Part shown: one piece after another, positions 14,886 to 23,872 of the stretch
How positions within the stretch are numbered: the stretch's first letter is position 1
How the letters are laid out: every line of letters begins with the position of its first letter
Program-made: the position numbers and the translations under genes
Source: Pseudodonghicola flavimaris
GTDB lineage: Bacteria > Pseudomonadota > Alphaproteobacteria > Rhodobacterales > Rhodobacteraceae
Length of the DNA: 64,000 nt
Assembly (NCBI RefSeq): GCF_030164425.1
Contig: NZ_JASNJD010000014.1
Location: 1-64,000 of the forward strand
Direction: 5' to 3'
Notes under the pieces: model-generated
What the model was told of the DNA's origin: nothing
The model's input: only the letters and a program-made list of their open reading frames with translations
Database searches by the model: none

Positions 14886-16904
14886 ATGAACACCCAGACG
14901 ACGAACACTTCCCTCGCCGATTTTATCTGGAAGAACGCGGACGACCTCTGGGGAAACTTCAAGCACGTCGATTTCGGCAAGGTCATCCTGCCCTTCACCC
15001 TGCTGCGCCGCCTGGAATGCGTGCTGGAACCGACTCGGGACCAGGTGCGTGAAACCGTCAAGACCATGAAGGACAGCCCGATTGACTTGGGCGTGATCCT
15101 TCGGACCCAGACCGGCTACCCGTTCTACAACACCTCGAACTACGACCTGCGCAGCCTCGGCGCGACCCGGACCCGCCAGAACCTCGAGGATTACATCGCC
15201 TCATTCTCTGACAACGCCCGGGTCATCTTCGAACAGTTTGACTTCGCGAACACGCTGGCCCGGATGGACAAGGCCGGGGTGCTCTACAAGATCTGTCAGA
15301 ACTTCGCCGCCATCGACCTGCACCCGGACGCGGTTCCGGAACGGGTAATGTCCAACGTCTACGAACACCTGATCCGCCGCTTCGGCGCCGAGGTGAACGA
15401 AGCGGCCGAAGACTTCATGACCCCGCGCGACGTCGTCCATCTGGCCATCGAGCTGCTGCTCGACCCGGATGACCAGATGTTCATCGACAACCCGGGGCTC
15501 ATCCGGACGCTCTATGACCCCACCTGCGGCACCGGCGGCTTCCTGTCGGATGGGATGGAACACGTGAACGCCCTGCGCGACCGGTACTCGGTCGCCCCGG
15601 TCATCGTTCCCTACGGTCAGGAGCTGGAACCGGAGACCCACGCGGTCTGCCTCGCCTCGATGCTGCTCAAGACCGTCGAGTCCGATCCCGGCCGCGACCT
15701 GTCGAAGAACATCAAGCTCGGCAGCACGCTGTCCGACGACAAGCTGGCGAACGAACGGTTCCATTACTGCGTCTCGAATCCGCCCTTCGGCAAGAAATGG
15801 GAGATGGACCAGGCCGCCGTGGTCCGGGAGCATCAGGAGAAGGGGTTCGAGGGCCGCTTCGGCCCCAAGCTGCCGCGCGTCAGCGACGGGTCGATGCTGT
15901 TCCTCCTGCACCTTCTCAGCAAGCTGGAGGCGCCGGAGCGCGGCGGCGGACGGGCGGCCATCGTCCTGTCCGGCTCGCCCCTCTTCAACGGGAACGCGGG
16001 GCAAGGGGAATCCGAGATCCGGCGCTACCTGCTGGAGGAGGACGTGGTCGAGGCGATCATCGCGCTTCCGACCGAGATCTTCTTCCGGACCGGGATCGGC
16101 ACCTACATCTGGCTCCTGTCCAACAAGAAGCCGGCCGCCCGGAAGGGCAAAGTCCAGCTGATCGACGCGACCGCGCTGTTCGAGCCGATGCGCAAGAGCG
16201 AGGGCAACAAGCGCCGGAAGGTCGGGGACGGCCAGATCCGGCAGATCGTCCAGATGTATGCCGACTTCGCCGAGACGAAGGAGAGCCGCATCTTCGACAG
16301 CCGGGAGTTCGGCTACCGCCGGGTGAAGGTCCTGCGTCCGCTGCGAAAGAAGATCGTGATCTCACAGGAGGGTCTGGAGGCGCTCGAATCCGAGAAGGCG
16401 TGGGAGCGCCTGACGACCGACTCGCAGGCCCTCTGGCTCAAGCTGCTGGATCGAAAGATGGGCGCGACCCATGACTGGCACTGGATGGCGACCTGGCTGC
16501 GGAAGAACTCCGGCGCGATGCTCAGCCAGCGGACAGTCCCGGCCGCGTTGATCAAGGCGTTCCAGAAGGCCTTCGGCGTCCGTGATCCGGATATCGATCC
16601 GATCTGCGACAAGAACGGCGAGGTCATCCCCGATGACGACCTGACGGATTTCGAGAACATCCCCCTCGGCACGGACATCCGGGACTACATGGCGCAGGAG
16701 GTGCTGCCCCATGCGCCCGACGCCTATGTAGATGAGACGTTCCGCGACGACTACGACGGCCAGGTGGGCGTCGTGGGGTATGAGATCAACTTCAACCGCT
16801 ACTTCTATGAATACCAGCCGCCCCGCGATCTGGAGGAGATCGACACCGAGTTAAAGGCGGTCGAGGCGGAAATCGCGGCGGTGCTGGCGGAGGTGACGGA
16901 TTGA
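14886..16904 (+). CDS. hsdM: Type I restriction-modification methyltransferase subunit
   Basis: 672 aa. The N-terminal HsdM helical domain (FIWKNADDLWGNFKHVDFGKVILPFTLLRRLE shown in short: LPFTLLRRLE) precedes the methylase domain with motif I DPTCGTGGFL near residue 211 and motif IV NPPFGKKWE near 298, typical of N6-adenine methylases. The C-terminal 200 residues are an extension common in this HsdM subgroup. HsdM methylates the recognition site given by HsdS and forms part of the HsdR2M2S complex. Its TGA overlaps the hsdS ATG by one base. Confidence 0.95.
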   Translation: MNTQTTNTSLADFIWKNADDLWGNFKHVDFGKVILPFTLLRRLECVLEPTRDQVRETVKTMKDSPIDLGVILRTQTGYPFYNTSNYDLRSLGATRTRQNLEDYIASFSDNARVIFEQFDFANTLARMDKAGVLYKICQNFAAIDLHPDAVPERVMSNVYEHLIRRFGAEVNEAAEDFMTPRDVVHLAIELLLDPDDQMFIDNPGLIRTLYDPTCGTGGFLSDGMEHVNALRDRYSVAPVIVPYGQELEPETHAVCLASMLLKTVESDPGRDLSKNIKLGSTLSDDKLANERFHYCVSNPPFGKKWEMDQAAVVREHQEKGFEGRFGPKLPRVSDGSMLFLLHLLSKLEAPERGGGRAAIVLSGSPLFNGNAGQGESEIRRYLLEEDVVEAIIALPTEIFFRTGIGTYIWLLSNKKPAARKGKVQLIDATALFEPMRKSEGNKRRKVGDGQIRQIVQMYADFAETKESRIFDSREFGYRRVKVLRPLRKKIVISQEGLEALESEKAWERLTTDSQALWLKLLDRKMGATHDWHWMATWLRKNSGAMLSQRTVPAALIKAFQKAFGVRDPDIDPICDKNGEVIPDDDLTDFENIPLGTDIRDYMAQEVLPHAPDAYVDETFRDDYDGQVGVVGYEINFNRYFYEYQPPRDLEEIDTELKAVEAEIAAVLAEVTD

Positions 16905-18187
16905 TGTTTGACGTCTCCGTTCCAGAACACTTTCAGAAGCTCCCCATAATTTCCATCGCCCGTAAGAACGGGGGTGTCTTTATTGATGGGGACTGGATCG
17001 AGAGTAAGGACATTTCCGATAGCGGCATCCGATACCTTACGACAGGAAACGTCGGACTCGGAGAGTTCAAAGAACAAGGTTCGGGTTACATCACTGAGGA
17101 TACATTCACGAAGCTTCGCTGCACAGAAGTCCTACCCGGTGATATCCTTGTATCTCGTTTGAATGTTCCCATCGGACGAGCGTGCTTGGTGCCCGATCTG
17201 GGTGAGCGGATGGTGACCTCCGTGGATAACGTCATCATCCGGCCGTGCAATGAATTTAATCGGAAGTTCCTCGTCTATCTGTTTTCTACGAAGCATCATA
17301 TTGAAATGATGAATAATTTGGCGCGCGGCACAACGATGCTCAGAGTTAGTAGAAGCGCTCTGGGACGAGTTCGCGTCCAAGTGCCTAATTATGAAGAACA
17401 GACCGCCATCGCCCGCTTCCTCGACCGCGAGACCGGCCTGATTGACGGCCTGATCGAGAAGAAGACCCGGTTCATCGCGCTGCTGAAGGAAAAGCGGGCG
17501 GCCGTGATCACCCATGCGGTGACCAAGGGCGTCGATCCGGAAGCGCCGATGAAGGACTCTGGCGTGGACTGGCTGGGCCGCGTGCCCGCCCATTGGGCCG
17601 TCTTGCGCATCGCGGCCCTGTTCCGCGAGGTCTCGCGCCCGGCGGACCCGGCCCTGCCGGTGCTGTCCGTGTCCATCCACGATGGTGTGACGGACGGCGA
17701 ACTGGCCGATGAGGACCGGGACCGGAAGGTCGCCCTGAGCGAGGACCGGACCAAATACCAGGGCGTCGCGCCCGGTGATCTGGTCTACAACATGATGCGC
17801 GCATGGCAGGGCGCGTTCGGGGCGGTCGCGGTCAAGGGGTTGGTCAGCCCGGCCTATGTGGTCGCGGCCCCGGTCACCTCCTTCCGGACCAAGTTCATCG
17901 AACACCTTCTGCATACGAAGAGCGCCGCCGAGGAAATCCGCCGGTTCTCGCGCGGCATCGCGGATTTCCGGATGCGGCTTTACTGGGATCACTTCCGGGC
18001 GCTGAAGGTCTGCCTGCCGCCGCTGGACGAACAGGATCGCATCCTGTCGGAGATCGACGCGGAAACCGCCCGCATCGACGGCCTGATCACCCTGACCGAG
18101 CGTAGCATCGACCTCCTGCGCGAGAAGCGTTCGGCGCTGATCACCGCCGCCGTGACCGGGAAGATTGACGTGAGGGCGGCGGCATGA
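16904..18187 (+). CDS. hsdS: Type I restriction-modification specificity subunit
   Basis: 427 aa from the ATG (TGATG overlap with hsdM). It has the usual two target-recognition domains, each followed by a conserved helix: EEQTAIARFLDRETGLIDGLIEKK about 160-185 (seen in part as ARFLDRETGLIDGL) and DEQDRILSEIDAETARIDGL near 375. The first recognition domain is less GC-rich than the rest, a common sign of domain swapping. This subunit sets the DNA sequence recognised; the target cannot be read from the sequence. Confidence 0.94.
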   Translation: MFDVSVPEHFQKLPIISIARKNGGVFIDGDWIESKDISDSGIRYLTTGNVGLGEFKEQGSGYITEDTFTKLRCTEVLPGDILVSRLNVPIGRACLVPDLGERMVTSVDNVIIRPCNEFNRKFLVYLFSTKHHIEMMNNLARGTTMLRVSRSALGRVRVQVPNYEEQTAIARFLDRETGLIDGLIEKKTRFIALLKEKRAAVITHAVTKGVDPEAPMKDSGVDWLGRVPAHWAVLRIAALFREVSRPADPALPVLSVSIHDGVTDGELADEDRDRKVALSEDRTKYQGVAPGDLVYNMMRAWQGAFGAVAVKGLVSPAYVVAAPVTSFRTKFIEHLLHTKSAAEEIRRFSRGIADFRMRLYWDHFRALKVCLPPLDEQDRILSEIDAETARIDGLITLTERSIDLLREKRSALITAAVTGKIDVRAAA

Positions 18188-18251
18188 CTTTTGGCGCGGA
18201 CCGGTCGGTTTCTTATTGCTTTGGTAGGATTCCTGCCCTATCTAATGTCTC

Positions 18252-18353
18252 AACAAGACCCGCCACGCCTCGGACGGAACCTCGGTTTCGCACTGCGCAC
18301 CCCGGCGGGTTACTTGTTTTCAGGGTATCGCTTTCGCGGCACGGGGGTGCCGC
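18252..18353 (+). ncRNA. Structured leader or ncRNA upstream of the AbiF-type gene (candidate abiF RNA)
   Basis: A long-range stem pairs AACAAG-CCCGCC (18252-18257, 18259-18264) with GGCGGG-CTTGTT (18304-18309, 18313-18318). Inside it CGGAAC (18275-18280) and GTTTCG (18285-18290) make a tetraloop hairpin. A further perfect 7-bp hairpin, GCGGCAC (18336-18342) with GTGCCGC (18347-18353), ends exactly at the ATG of the next gene. Known: abiF genes often carry a conserved structured RNA upstream that acts as antitoxin. Whether this one belongs to that class needs a covariance-model search. Confidence 0.55.
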
Positions 18354-19256
18354 ATGAAGTTTGAAAAACCCGCCGTTTCCGTCCCGGACCAGATCGAACT
18401 CCTCAAACGTCGCGGCATGATTGTCGGCGATGAAGCCCAGGCACAGCACTACCTGAACTTCATCTCCTACTACAGGCTACGGGCCTACTGGCTTCCCTTC
18501 GAGGTGCCCGCCGCGAACAACGGCGATCACGCCTTCCGCGACGGGACGACCTTCGAGGATGTGCTGACCCTCTACATCTTCGACCGTGAATTGCGGCTCT
18601 TGGTCCTGGACGCTATCGAACGGGTCGAAGTAGCCCTGCGCGCGCAATGGGCACATCACATGGCCATGAGCCATGGCCCCCATGGCTATCTCGAACAGGG
18701 CCACTACTCAGTAATCCGACATCACGCGAAAGACGTCACTGATTTGGAGAAAGAGTTCAATCGCTCCGACGATGCGTTCGCGATTCACTATCGTGACAAG
18801 TATGACTCACCCAAGCTGCCGCCGGTCTGGATGGCGGCTGAGGTCATGTCGTTCGGACTTTTGTCGAAATTCTACAGCAACTTGAAAACACGCGCCGACA
18901 GAAAAGCAATTGCTGATCCGTTTGCCTTGGATGAAGCAGTCGTTACGTCCTTTGCGCACCATATTAGCACGGTGCGCAACATATGCGCCCACCATGGCAG
19001 GCTTTGGAACAAGCGCTTTACGGTGACGATGACGGTTCCGAAATACCCCGCCAAGCTGCCCGTCGCCATGCGGGATGCCGATCCGCGCTATCTGCACAAC
19101 ACGCTGGTGATGCTCGATTACCTTTTGGCGCTGATCGCACCGGGCAATGAATGGAAAAAGCGCCTTGTGGCGCTGATCGACGGCTGCCCGTTGGCCGATC
19201 CTTCCAGCATGGGCTTTCCGGCGGATTGGCGCACAAGAGCGGTATGGAAGGTATGA
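18354..19256 (+). CDS. AbiF/AbiD-type abortive infection protein
   Basis: 300 aa, the usual length of Abi_2 (AbiD/AbiF) proteins. Recognisable blocks are [19 protein letters not shown] near the start, [36 protein letters not shown] and the HEPN-like [12 protein letters not shown] near 205-216, whose R-x4-H is the probable RNase site. It lies inside the type I RM operon between hsdS and the GIY-YIG gene. The start codon abuts a hairpin and has no free ribosome site, so translation is probably restrained. Expected role: stops growth of phage-infected cells, probably by RNA cleavage. Confidence 0.87.
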   Translation: MKFEKPAVSVPDQIELLKRRGMIVGDEAQAQHYLNFISYYRLRAYWLPFEVPAANNGDHAFRDGTTFEDVLTLYIFDRELRLLVLDAIERVEVALRAQWAHHMAMSHGPHGYLEQGHYSVIRHHAKDVTDLEKEFNRSDDAFAIHYRDKYDSPKLPPVWMAAEVMSFGLLSKFYSNLKTRADRKAIADPFALDEAVVTSFAHHISTVRNICAHHGRLWNKRFTVTMTVPKYPAKLPVAMRDADPRYLHNTLVMLDYLLALIAPGNEWKKRLVALIDGCPLADPSSMGFPADWRTRAVWKV

Positions 19257-19311
19257 GGATGCCGGTTTCTGCCCAAACGAAGCTGGCAAGACTTGTGAAA
19301 GAGGTACCCGC

Positions 19312-20238
19312 ATGACCACAGGCGAAACCTTCGGGCGGACCATCCAGCTTTTCCTGGTCGACGGGAAGCCCACGGGCCTGCGCAAGGCGACGATCCACGG
19401 CTGGACCGGTCTGTTGTTTGTCAGCGGCGCCTCGGCCTTCGGCGACCTGACCGCCCGTTCCGAGGTGGACCGGACCGGCGTCTATATCCTGTCCGGCCCG
19501 GACCCGGACAAGCCTGGCGTGACCCGGGTCTATATCGGGTCGGGGAACTCCGTGGCGGAGCGGATCGAACAGAGCGCCAAGAAGCGTGACTTCTGGGAAA
19601 CCGCGATCACCGTCACCACCAGCGACGATGACCTGTCGAAGGGGCATGCCGAATACCTTGAGGCCCGGCTTATCCGTGTTGCCGCGCAAGCAGGCCGGGT
19701 GACACTCGACAACGGCACCCAGCCCGACACCGACCGCCGCCGCCTGCCCGAGGCCGATGTCGCGAACATGGAGCAGTTCCTGTCAAACCTTCGGATCATT
19801 CTACCGGTCATCGGGCTGGACATGCTCAAGCCCCAGCCCCGGGCCGTAACCCAGGTTGCGAAACCCGCAGAGGACCGGACCGCCGAAGAGGTCCATTTCG
19901 AGATCCGCCACAAGAGCGGCGTTCAGGCGACCGCCGTCGAAGAAGACGGGGAGTTCGTGGTTCTGGAAGGCTCCGAGGCCCTGATCGAGACCGGGTATGT
20001 TCAACAGAGCTATGGCGGCTTGAAGGAGAAGATGATCGCCGAGGGCGTTCTGATCCCCCATGCAGAAGACAGGATGCGCTTCGCGAAGCCCTGGCCGTTC
20101 AGCAGCCCGTCGGCCGCCGCGGCAGTGGTGCTTGACCGGAACAGCAACGGGCGGCTGGAGTGGAAGGTTCGGGGATCGAAGTTGAATTATCACGAGTGGC
20201 AGCAGGCGCAGGCCGGCGGATCGGAGGTGACGGAATGA
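19312..20238 (+). CDS. GIY-YIG nuclease family protein with DUF4357-like C-terminus
   Basis: 308 aa, ATG with GAGG upstream. The GIY-YIG fold is visible at 45-125: TGVYILSG, then RVYIGSGNSVAERI, and the glutamate in HAEYLEARLI. The last 90 residues (SYGGLKEKMIAEG, then FSSPSAAAAVVL, then KLNYHEW) match the DUF4357 pattern, often found behind such nucleases and in restriction loci. It overlaps hsdR by 4 bp (ATGA), so it belongs to the RM operon. It may cut DNA in addition to HsdR or modify the restriction response; the target is unknown. Confidence 0.85.
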   Translation: MTTGETFGRTIQLFLVDGKPTGLRKATIHGWTGLLFVSGASAFGDLTARSEVDRTGVYILSGPDPDKPGVTRVYIGSGNSVAERIEQSAKKRDFWETAITVTTSDDDLSKGHAEYLEARLIRVAAQAGRVTLDNGTQPDTDRRRLPEADVANMEQFLSNLRIILPVIGLDMLKPQPRAVTQVAKPAEDRTAEEVHFEIRHKSGVQATAVEEDGEFVVLEGSEALIETGYVQQSYGGLKEKMIAEGVLIPHAEDRMRFAKPWPFSSPSAAAAVVLDRNSNGRLEWKVRGSKLNYHEWQQAQAGGSEVTE

Positions 20239-23200
20239 GCGACCTGCATCACGAGAAGCACCTCGAGTCCTACATCGTCCAGAAGCTCGCTGCGTCGGGC
20301 TGGCTGGTTGGGTCGACCGACGCCTACGACGCGGACCGTGCCATGTACCCGGAGGACCTGGAGGCCTGGCTTCGGTCCACCCAGCCGCAGAAGTGGGACC
20401 GGATCCAGGCGACGAACGGTGACAAGACCCTGACGGTCATCATGGACCGGCTGGAGACGGCGCTGGAAAAACAGGGGATGGTCCAGACCCTGCGCCGGGG
20501 CTTTTCGATCGCCGGTGCCGGCCACCTCGACCTGTCCGAGGCGGCCCCTGAGGACAAGCGGAACGATGCAGTCCTGCACCGCTACGCGTCAAACCGGCTC
20601 AAGGTCGTCCCGCAGCTGAAATATCACCCGGGCCGCGAGCTTGCCATAGACCTCGGCCTGTTCCTGAACGGCCTGCCGCTGGCGACGGTCGAGCTGAAGA
20701 CGGATTTCACCCAGTCGGTCGAACACGCGAAGGCCCAGTACCGGCGCGACCGCTTGCCCGTAGACCCGGTCACGAAACGCAAGCATCCGCTTCTGACGCA
20801 GCATCGCGGCGCGGTTGTCCATTTCGCGATGTCCGACAGCGAGATCTGGATGACCACCAAGCTTGCGGGGGAGGACACCTTCTTCCTTCCCTTCAACAAG
20901 GGGAATGACGGTCGGGCCGGTAACGCGGCCCGGGCCGATGGGGAGTACCCAGTCGCCTACTTCTGGGAGGAGATCTGCCAGCCGGACGCGTTCCTGCGGA
21001 TCTTCCACAGCTTCGTCTATGTCGAGAAGAAGAATGTGGTCGACTTGAAGGGGAACTGGTCGGTCAAAGAGACCCTGATCTTCCCCCGGTTCCACCAGTT
21101 CGACGCGGTAAACAAGATGATCGCAGACGCGAAGGTGAAGGGGTCGGGACATCCCTACCTTTGCGAGCACAGCGCCGGGTCCGGAAAAACCTCGACCATC
21201 GCATGGACGGCGCATGACCTGGTGAAGCTGCGCCGGGACGACGGGACTCCGATCTTCGACACGGTGATCATCGTAACAGACCGGAACGTGCTGGACGGAC
21301 AGCTACAGGACGCTGTCCAGCAGATCGATCACCAGAAGGGGCTGATCGCGGCCATCGACCGGGAAACCTCGTCGAAGTCGAAGAGCGACCAGTTGAGCGA
21401 GGCGATGCTGAAGGGCACCCCGATCATCGTGGTGACCATCCAGACCTTCCCCTTCGCCATGGAGGCGATCCTGACGGAGACGTCCCTGCGGGACCGGAAC
21501 TTCGCGGTGATCATCGACGAGGCGCACAACTCGCAGACGGGAAACACCGCCTCGAAACTGCAGGCAACGCTGGCCCTGTCAGCCAAGCAGGATATGTCGG
21601 AGATGACGGTCGAGGACATCCTTCTGGAGGTCCAGCGGTCCCGGAAGCGCCCGGCGAACGTGTCCCATTTCGCCTTCACGGCGACCCCGAAACACTCGAC
21701 CTTGATGCTCTTCGGGCGCCCGGCCGATCCCACCAAGCCCGCCTCGGACGACAACCTGCCAGCCTCATTCCACAAGTACGAAATGCGCCAGGCAATCGAG
21801 GAAGGGTTCATCCTGGACGTTCTGCGCGGCTACGTCCCCTACAAGACCGCGTTCAACCTCGGGCAAGAGATCGTCGACGAGAAGAGGGTTGACGGGAAGG
21901 CCGCCAAACGGGCGCTGGCGAAATGGATGACGCTTCACCCGACAAACGTCACCCAGAAGGTTAGGTTCATCATCGGGCACTTCTCGAAGAACGTGGCCCA
22001 CCTTCTGGACGGGAAGGCCAAGGCGATGGTGGTCACCAGCTCCCGGGCCTCTGCGGTCCGGTACAAGCGAGCCTTCGACTCCTTCATCGCCGCGAACCCG
22101 GAATACGGCAACATCCGCGCCCTCGTCGCCTTCTCGGGCAAGCTGACCGGGCGCGAGGTGATGCACCCGAACGACGAGCTGCTGCAGGGGGACGCATTCG
22201 TCGTTGAGGAGGACGCGGAGTTCACCGAAGTGAACATGAACCCGGACGCCGGCGGCAAGGACCTGCGCCACGTCTTCGACCGGCCGGAATATCGGGTCAT
22301 GCTGGTCGCGAACAAGTTCCAGACCGGGTTCGACCAGCCAAAGCTGGTCGCGATGTATGTGGACAAAAAGATCGCGAACGCGGTCGAGATCGTCCAGACC
22401 TTCTCCCGTCTGAACCGGACCTTTCCCGGGAAGGACCAGACCTTCATCATCGACTTCATCAACGAACCGGACGTGGTCCGGGCCGCTTTTGCCCAGTATG
22501 ACCGGGGCGCCAAGATCGAGGAGGTGCAGGACCTCAACGTCATCTATGACCTGAAGGAGTTCCTCGACGATCAGGGTATCTATAACGAGACACATGTCCT
22601 CGACTTCCAGAAGGCTCGGTTTCGGACAGCGACAGCTGCCGCCAGCGGCACCGATGACGAGGCGGCGCACAAGGCGATGTACGCCGCGACGCAGGAACCA
22701 ACCGACGCCTACAACCATCGGCTCACGGAGCTTCGAAACCGGGCCACAGAGGCCGAGGACGCCTGGCAGAAGGCGAAAGCGGTCGGGAATGAGGACGGGA
22801 TGAAGCGCGCCGATCACGAGCGTGAACAGGTCGAGACCGCGATCGTATCGCTAACGGATTTCAAGGCAGGCCTGTCGCGGTTTGGCCGCCTTTACGCCTA
22901 TGTCGCTCAGCTGATCGATCTCGGTGACCCGGACCTTGAGGTCTTCGCCGCCTTCTCGAAGCTGCTGGCGAACCGTTTGGACGGGGTGCCCTCGTCCGAG
23001 ATCGACCTGCACGGAATCGCGCTGACCGGCTATGATATCGTGGAGCGAGAGGAGCCTAGCACCGGCGAGGATGAGGAGCCCCCCACCCTCGACCCCATAA
23101 AGGGCGGCGGCGGCGGTGGACGGCCCGGTGCCCTACCGGTCTACATGCAGGAGCTGATCGAGCGCCTGAACAGTCTCTTCGGAGAGGCGACCCCGCTCGA

Positions 23201-23468
23201 GGACCAGGTCGCTTTCGTGAACCAAGTCGCCGCAATTACCCGCCAGAACCCAGTTGTGATGGCCCAGATCGACAAGAACAGTAAGGATCAAGCGATGAAG
23301 GGGAACCTCCCTGGCGCGGTGCAGGCGGCCGTGGTCCGAGCCATGTCCTCGCATAGCGAGCTCGCCACGCTTCTCCTTAGCAAGGATCGGCAGGCCCTGC
23401 CGATCCTCGAAGGGGTGATCTACGAGATACTAAAGCGGGGCGAGGCTTTGGACCTCACTCCTGATTGA
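20235..23468 (+). CDS. hsdR: Type I restriction enzyme motor/nuclease subunit
   Basis: 1077 aa from the ATG overlapping the GIY-YIG stop. An N-terminal PD-(D/E)xK nuclease (LAIDLGLFLNGLPLATVELK) is followed by a superfamily 2 motor: Walker A HSAGSGKTST near 312, DEAH in IIDEAHNSQTG near 428, and motif VI FSRLNRTFPGKDQTF near 735. A Gly-rich linker (KGGGGGGRPG) precedes the C-terminal helical domain. It translocates DNA and cleaves far from unmethylated sites. Full length with no visible frameshift, so the system is probably active. Confidence 0.95.
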   Translation: MSDLHHEKHLESYIVQKLAASGWLVGSTDAYDADRAMYPEDLEAWLRSTQPQKWDRIQATNGDKTLTVIMDRLETALEKQGMVQTLRRGFSIAGAGHLDLSEAAPEDKRNDAVLHRYASNRLKVVPQLKYHPGRELAIDLGLFLNGLPLATVELKTDFTQSVEHAKAQYRRDRLPVDPVTKRKHPLLTQHRGAVVHFAMSDSEIWMTTKLAGEDTFFLPFNKGNDGRAGNAARADGEYPVAYFWEEICQPDAFLRIFHSFVYVEKKNVVDLKGNWSVKETLIFPRFHQFDAVNKMIADAKVKGSGHPYLCEHSAGSGKTSTIAWTAHDLVKLRRDDGTPIFDTVIIVTDRNVLDGQLQDAVQQIDHQKGLIAAIDRETSSKSKSDQLSEAMLKGTPIIVVTIQTFPFAMEAILTETSLRDRNFAVIIDEAHNSQTGNTASKLQATLALSAKQDMSEMTVEDILLEVQRSRKRPANVSHFAFTATPKHSTLMLFGRPADPTKPASDDNLPASFHKYEMRQAIEEGFILDVLRGYVPYKTAFNLGQEIVDEKRVDGKAAKRALAKWMTLHPTNVTQKVRFIIGHFSKNVAHLLDGKAKAMVVTSSRASAVRYKRAFDSFIAANPEYGNIRALVAFSGKLTGREVMHPNDELLQGDAFVVEEDAEFTEVNMNPDAGGKDLRHVFDRPEYRVMLVANKFQTGFDQPKLVAMYVDKKIANAVEIVQTFSRLNRTFPGKDQTFIIDFINEPDVVRAAFAQYDRGAKIEEVQDLNVIYDLKEFLDDQGIYNETHVLDFQKARFRTATAAASGTDDEAAHKAMYAATQEPTDAYNHRLTELRNRATEAEDAWQKAKAVGNEDGMKRADHEREQVETAIVSLTDFKAGLSRFGRLYAYVAQLIDLGDPDLEVFAAFSKLLANRLDGVPSSEIDLHGIALTGYDIVEREEPSTGEDEEPPTLDPIKGGGGGGRPGALPVYMQELIERLNSLFGEATPLEDQVAFVNQVAAITRQNPVVMAQIDKNSKDQAMKGNLPGAVQAAVVRAMSSHSELATLLLSKDRQALPILEGVIYEILKRGEALDLTPD

Positions 23469-23526
23469 TCCAGGAGCACTCTTGATGCGATGAAAAAATG
23501 GGGAAAATGGCTGCGTCCAAGCACGT

Positions 23527-23787
23527 TTACTGAACGTACCCACGCCGCTTCTTCACCGCTGCGAGCTTCATCAAAGCCGTGATGGCCTTGCCTTCATCAG
23601 GATGGGTCTCGACCATCATCTGGCCACGGAAGCCGATCCGACCCCACTCGCGCACGAGGCTGGCACGGCCGAAGAGGTCGCGCTGTATGCTCAGCCGATA
23701 GAAGCGACGCATGTTACGCGCCGGATCGATCCGGCGCATCTGCACGTCGGTCGGGAAGACATCGAGCTGGATCGGGCTGTGGTACAT
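23527..23787 (-). CDS. WGR-domain protein
   Basis: 86 aa, essentially a stand-alone WGR domain: FYRLSIQRDLFG, SLVREWGRIGFRGQ and THPDEGKAITALMKLAAVKKRRGY. WGR domains bind nucleic acid or mediate contacts in PARP and other DNA-repair or defence proteins; single-domain versions are common on alphaproteobacterial plasmids and their role is unknown. It is the last gene of the minus-strand backbone block, convergent with hsdR. Confidence 0.85.
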   Translation of the reverse strand: MYHSPIQLDVFPTDVQMRRIDPARNMRRFYRLSIQRDLFGRASLVREWGRIGFRGQMMVETHPDEGKAITALMKLAAVKKRRGYVQ

Positions 23788-23820
23788 GTAGTGATCGGGT
23801 GAAGTTTCCTACACAATATC

Positions 23821-23864
23821 AGGTGGAAGCCTGCGCTTCCACCTCGATTTCCCCGCGAGGGGAA
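23821..23864. terminator. Tandem hairpins after the DUF2493 gene
   Basis: AGGTGGAAGC (23821-23830) pairs perfectly with GCTTCCACCT (23835-23844), and TTCCCC (23849-23854) with GGGGAA (23859-23864). They start 9 bp after the DUF2493 stop on the minus strand. There is no strong U-tract, so termination or RNA stabilisation are both possible. Confidence 0.5.
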
Positions 23865-23872
23865 CAGGGGGC

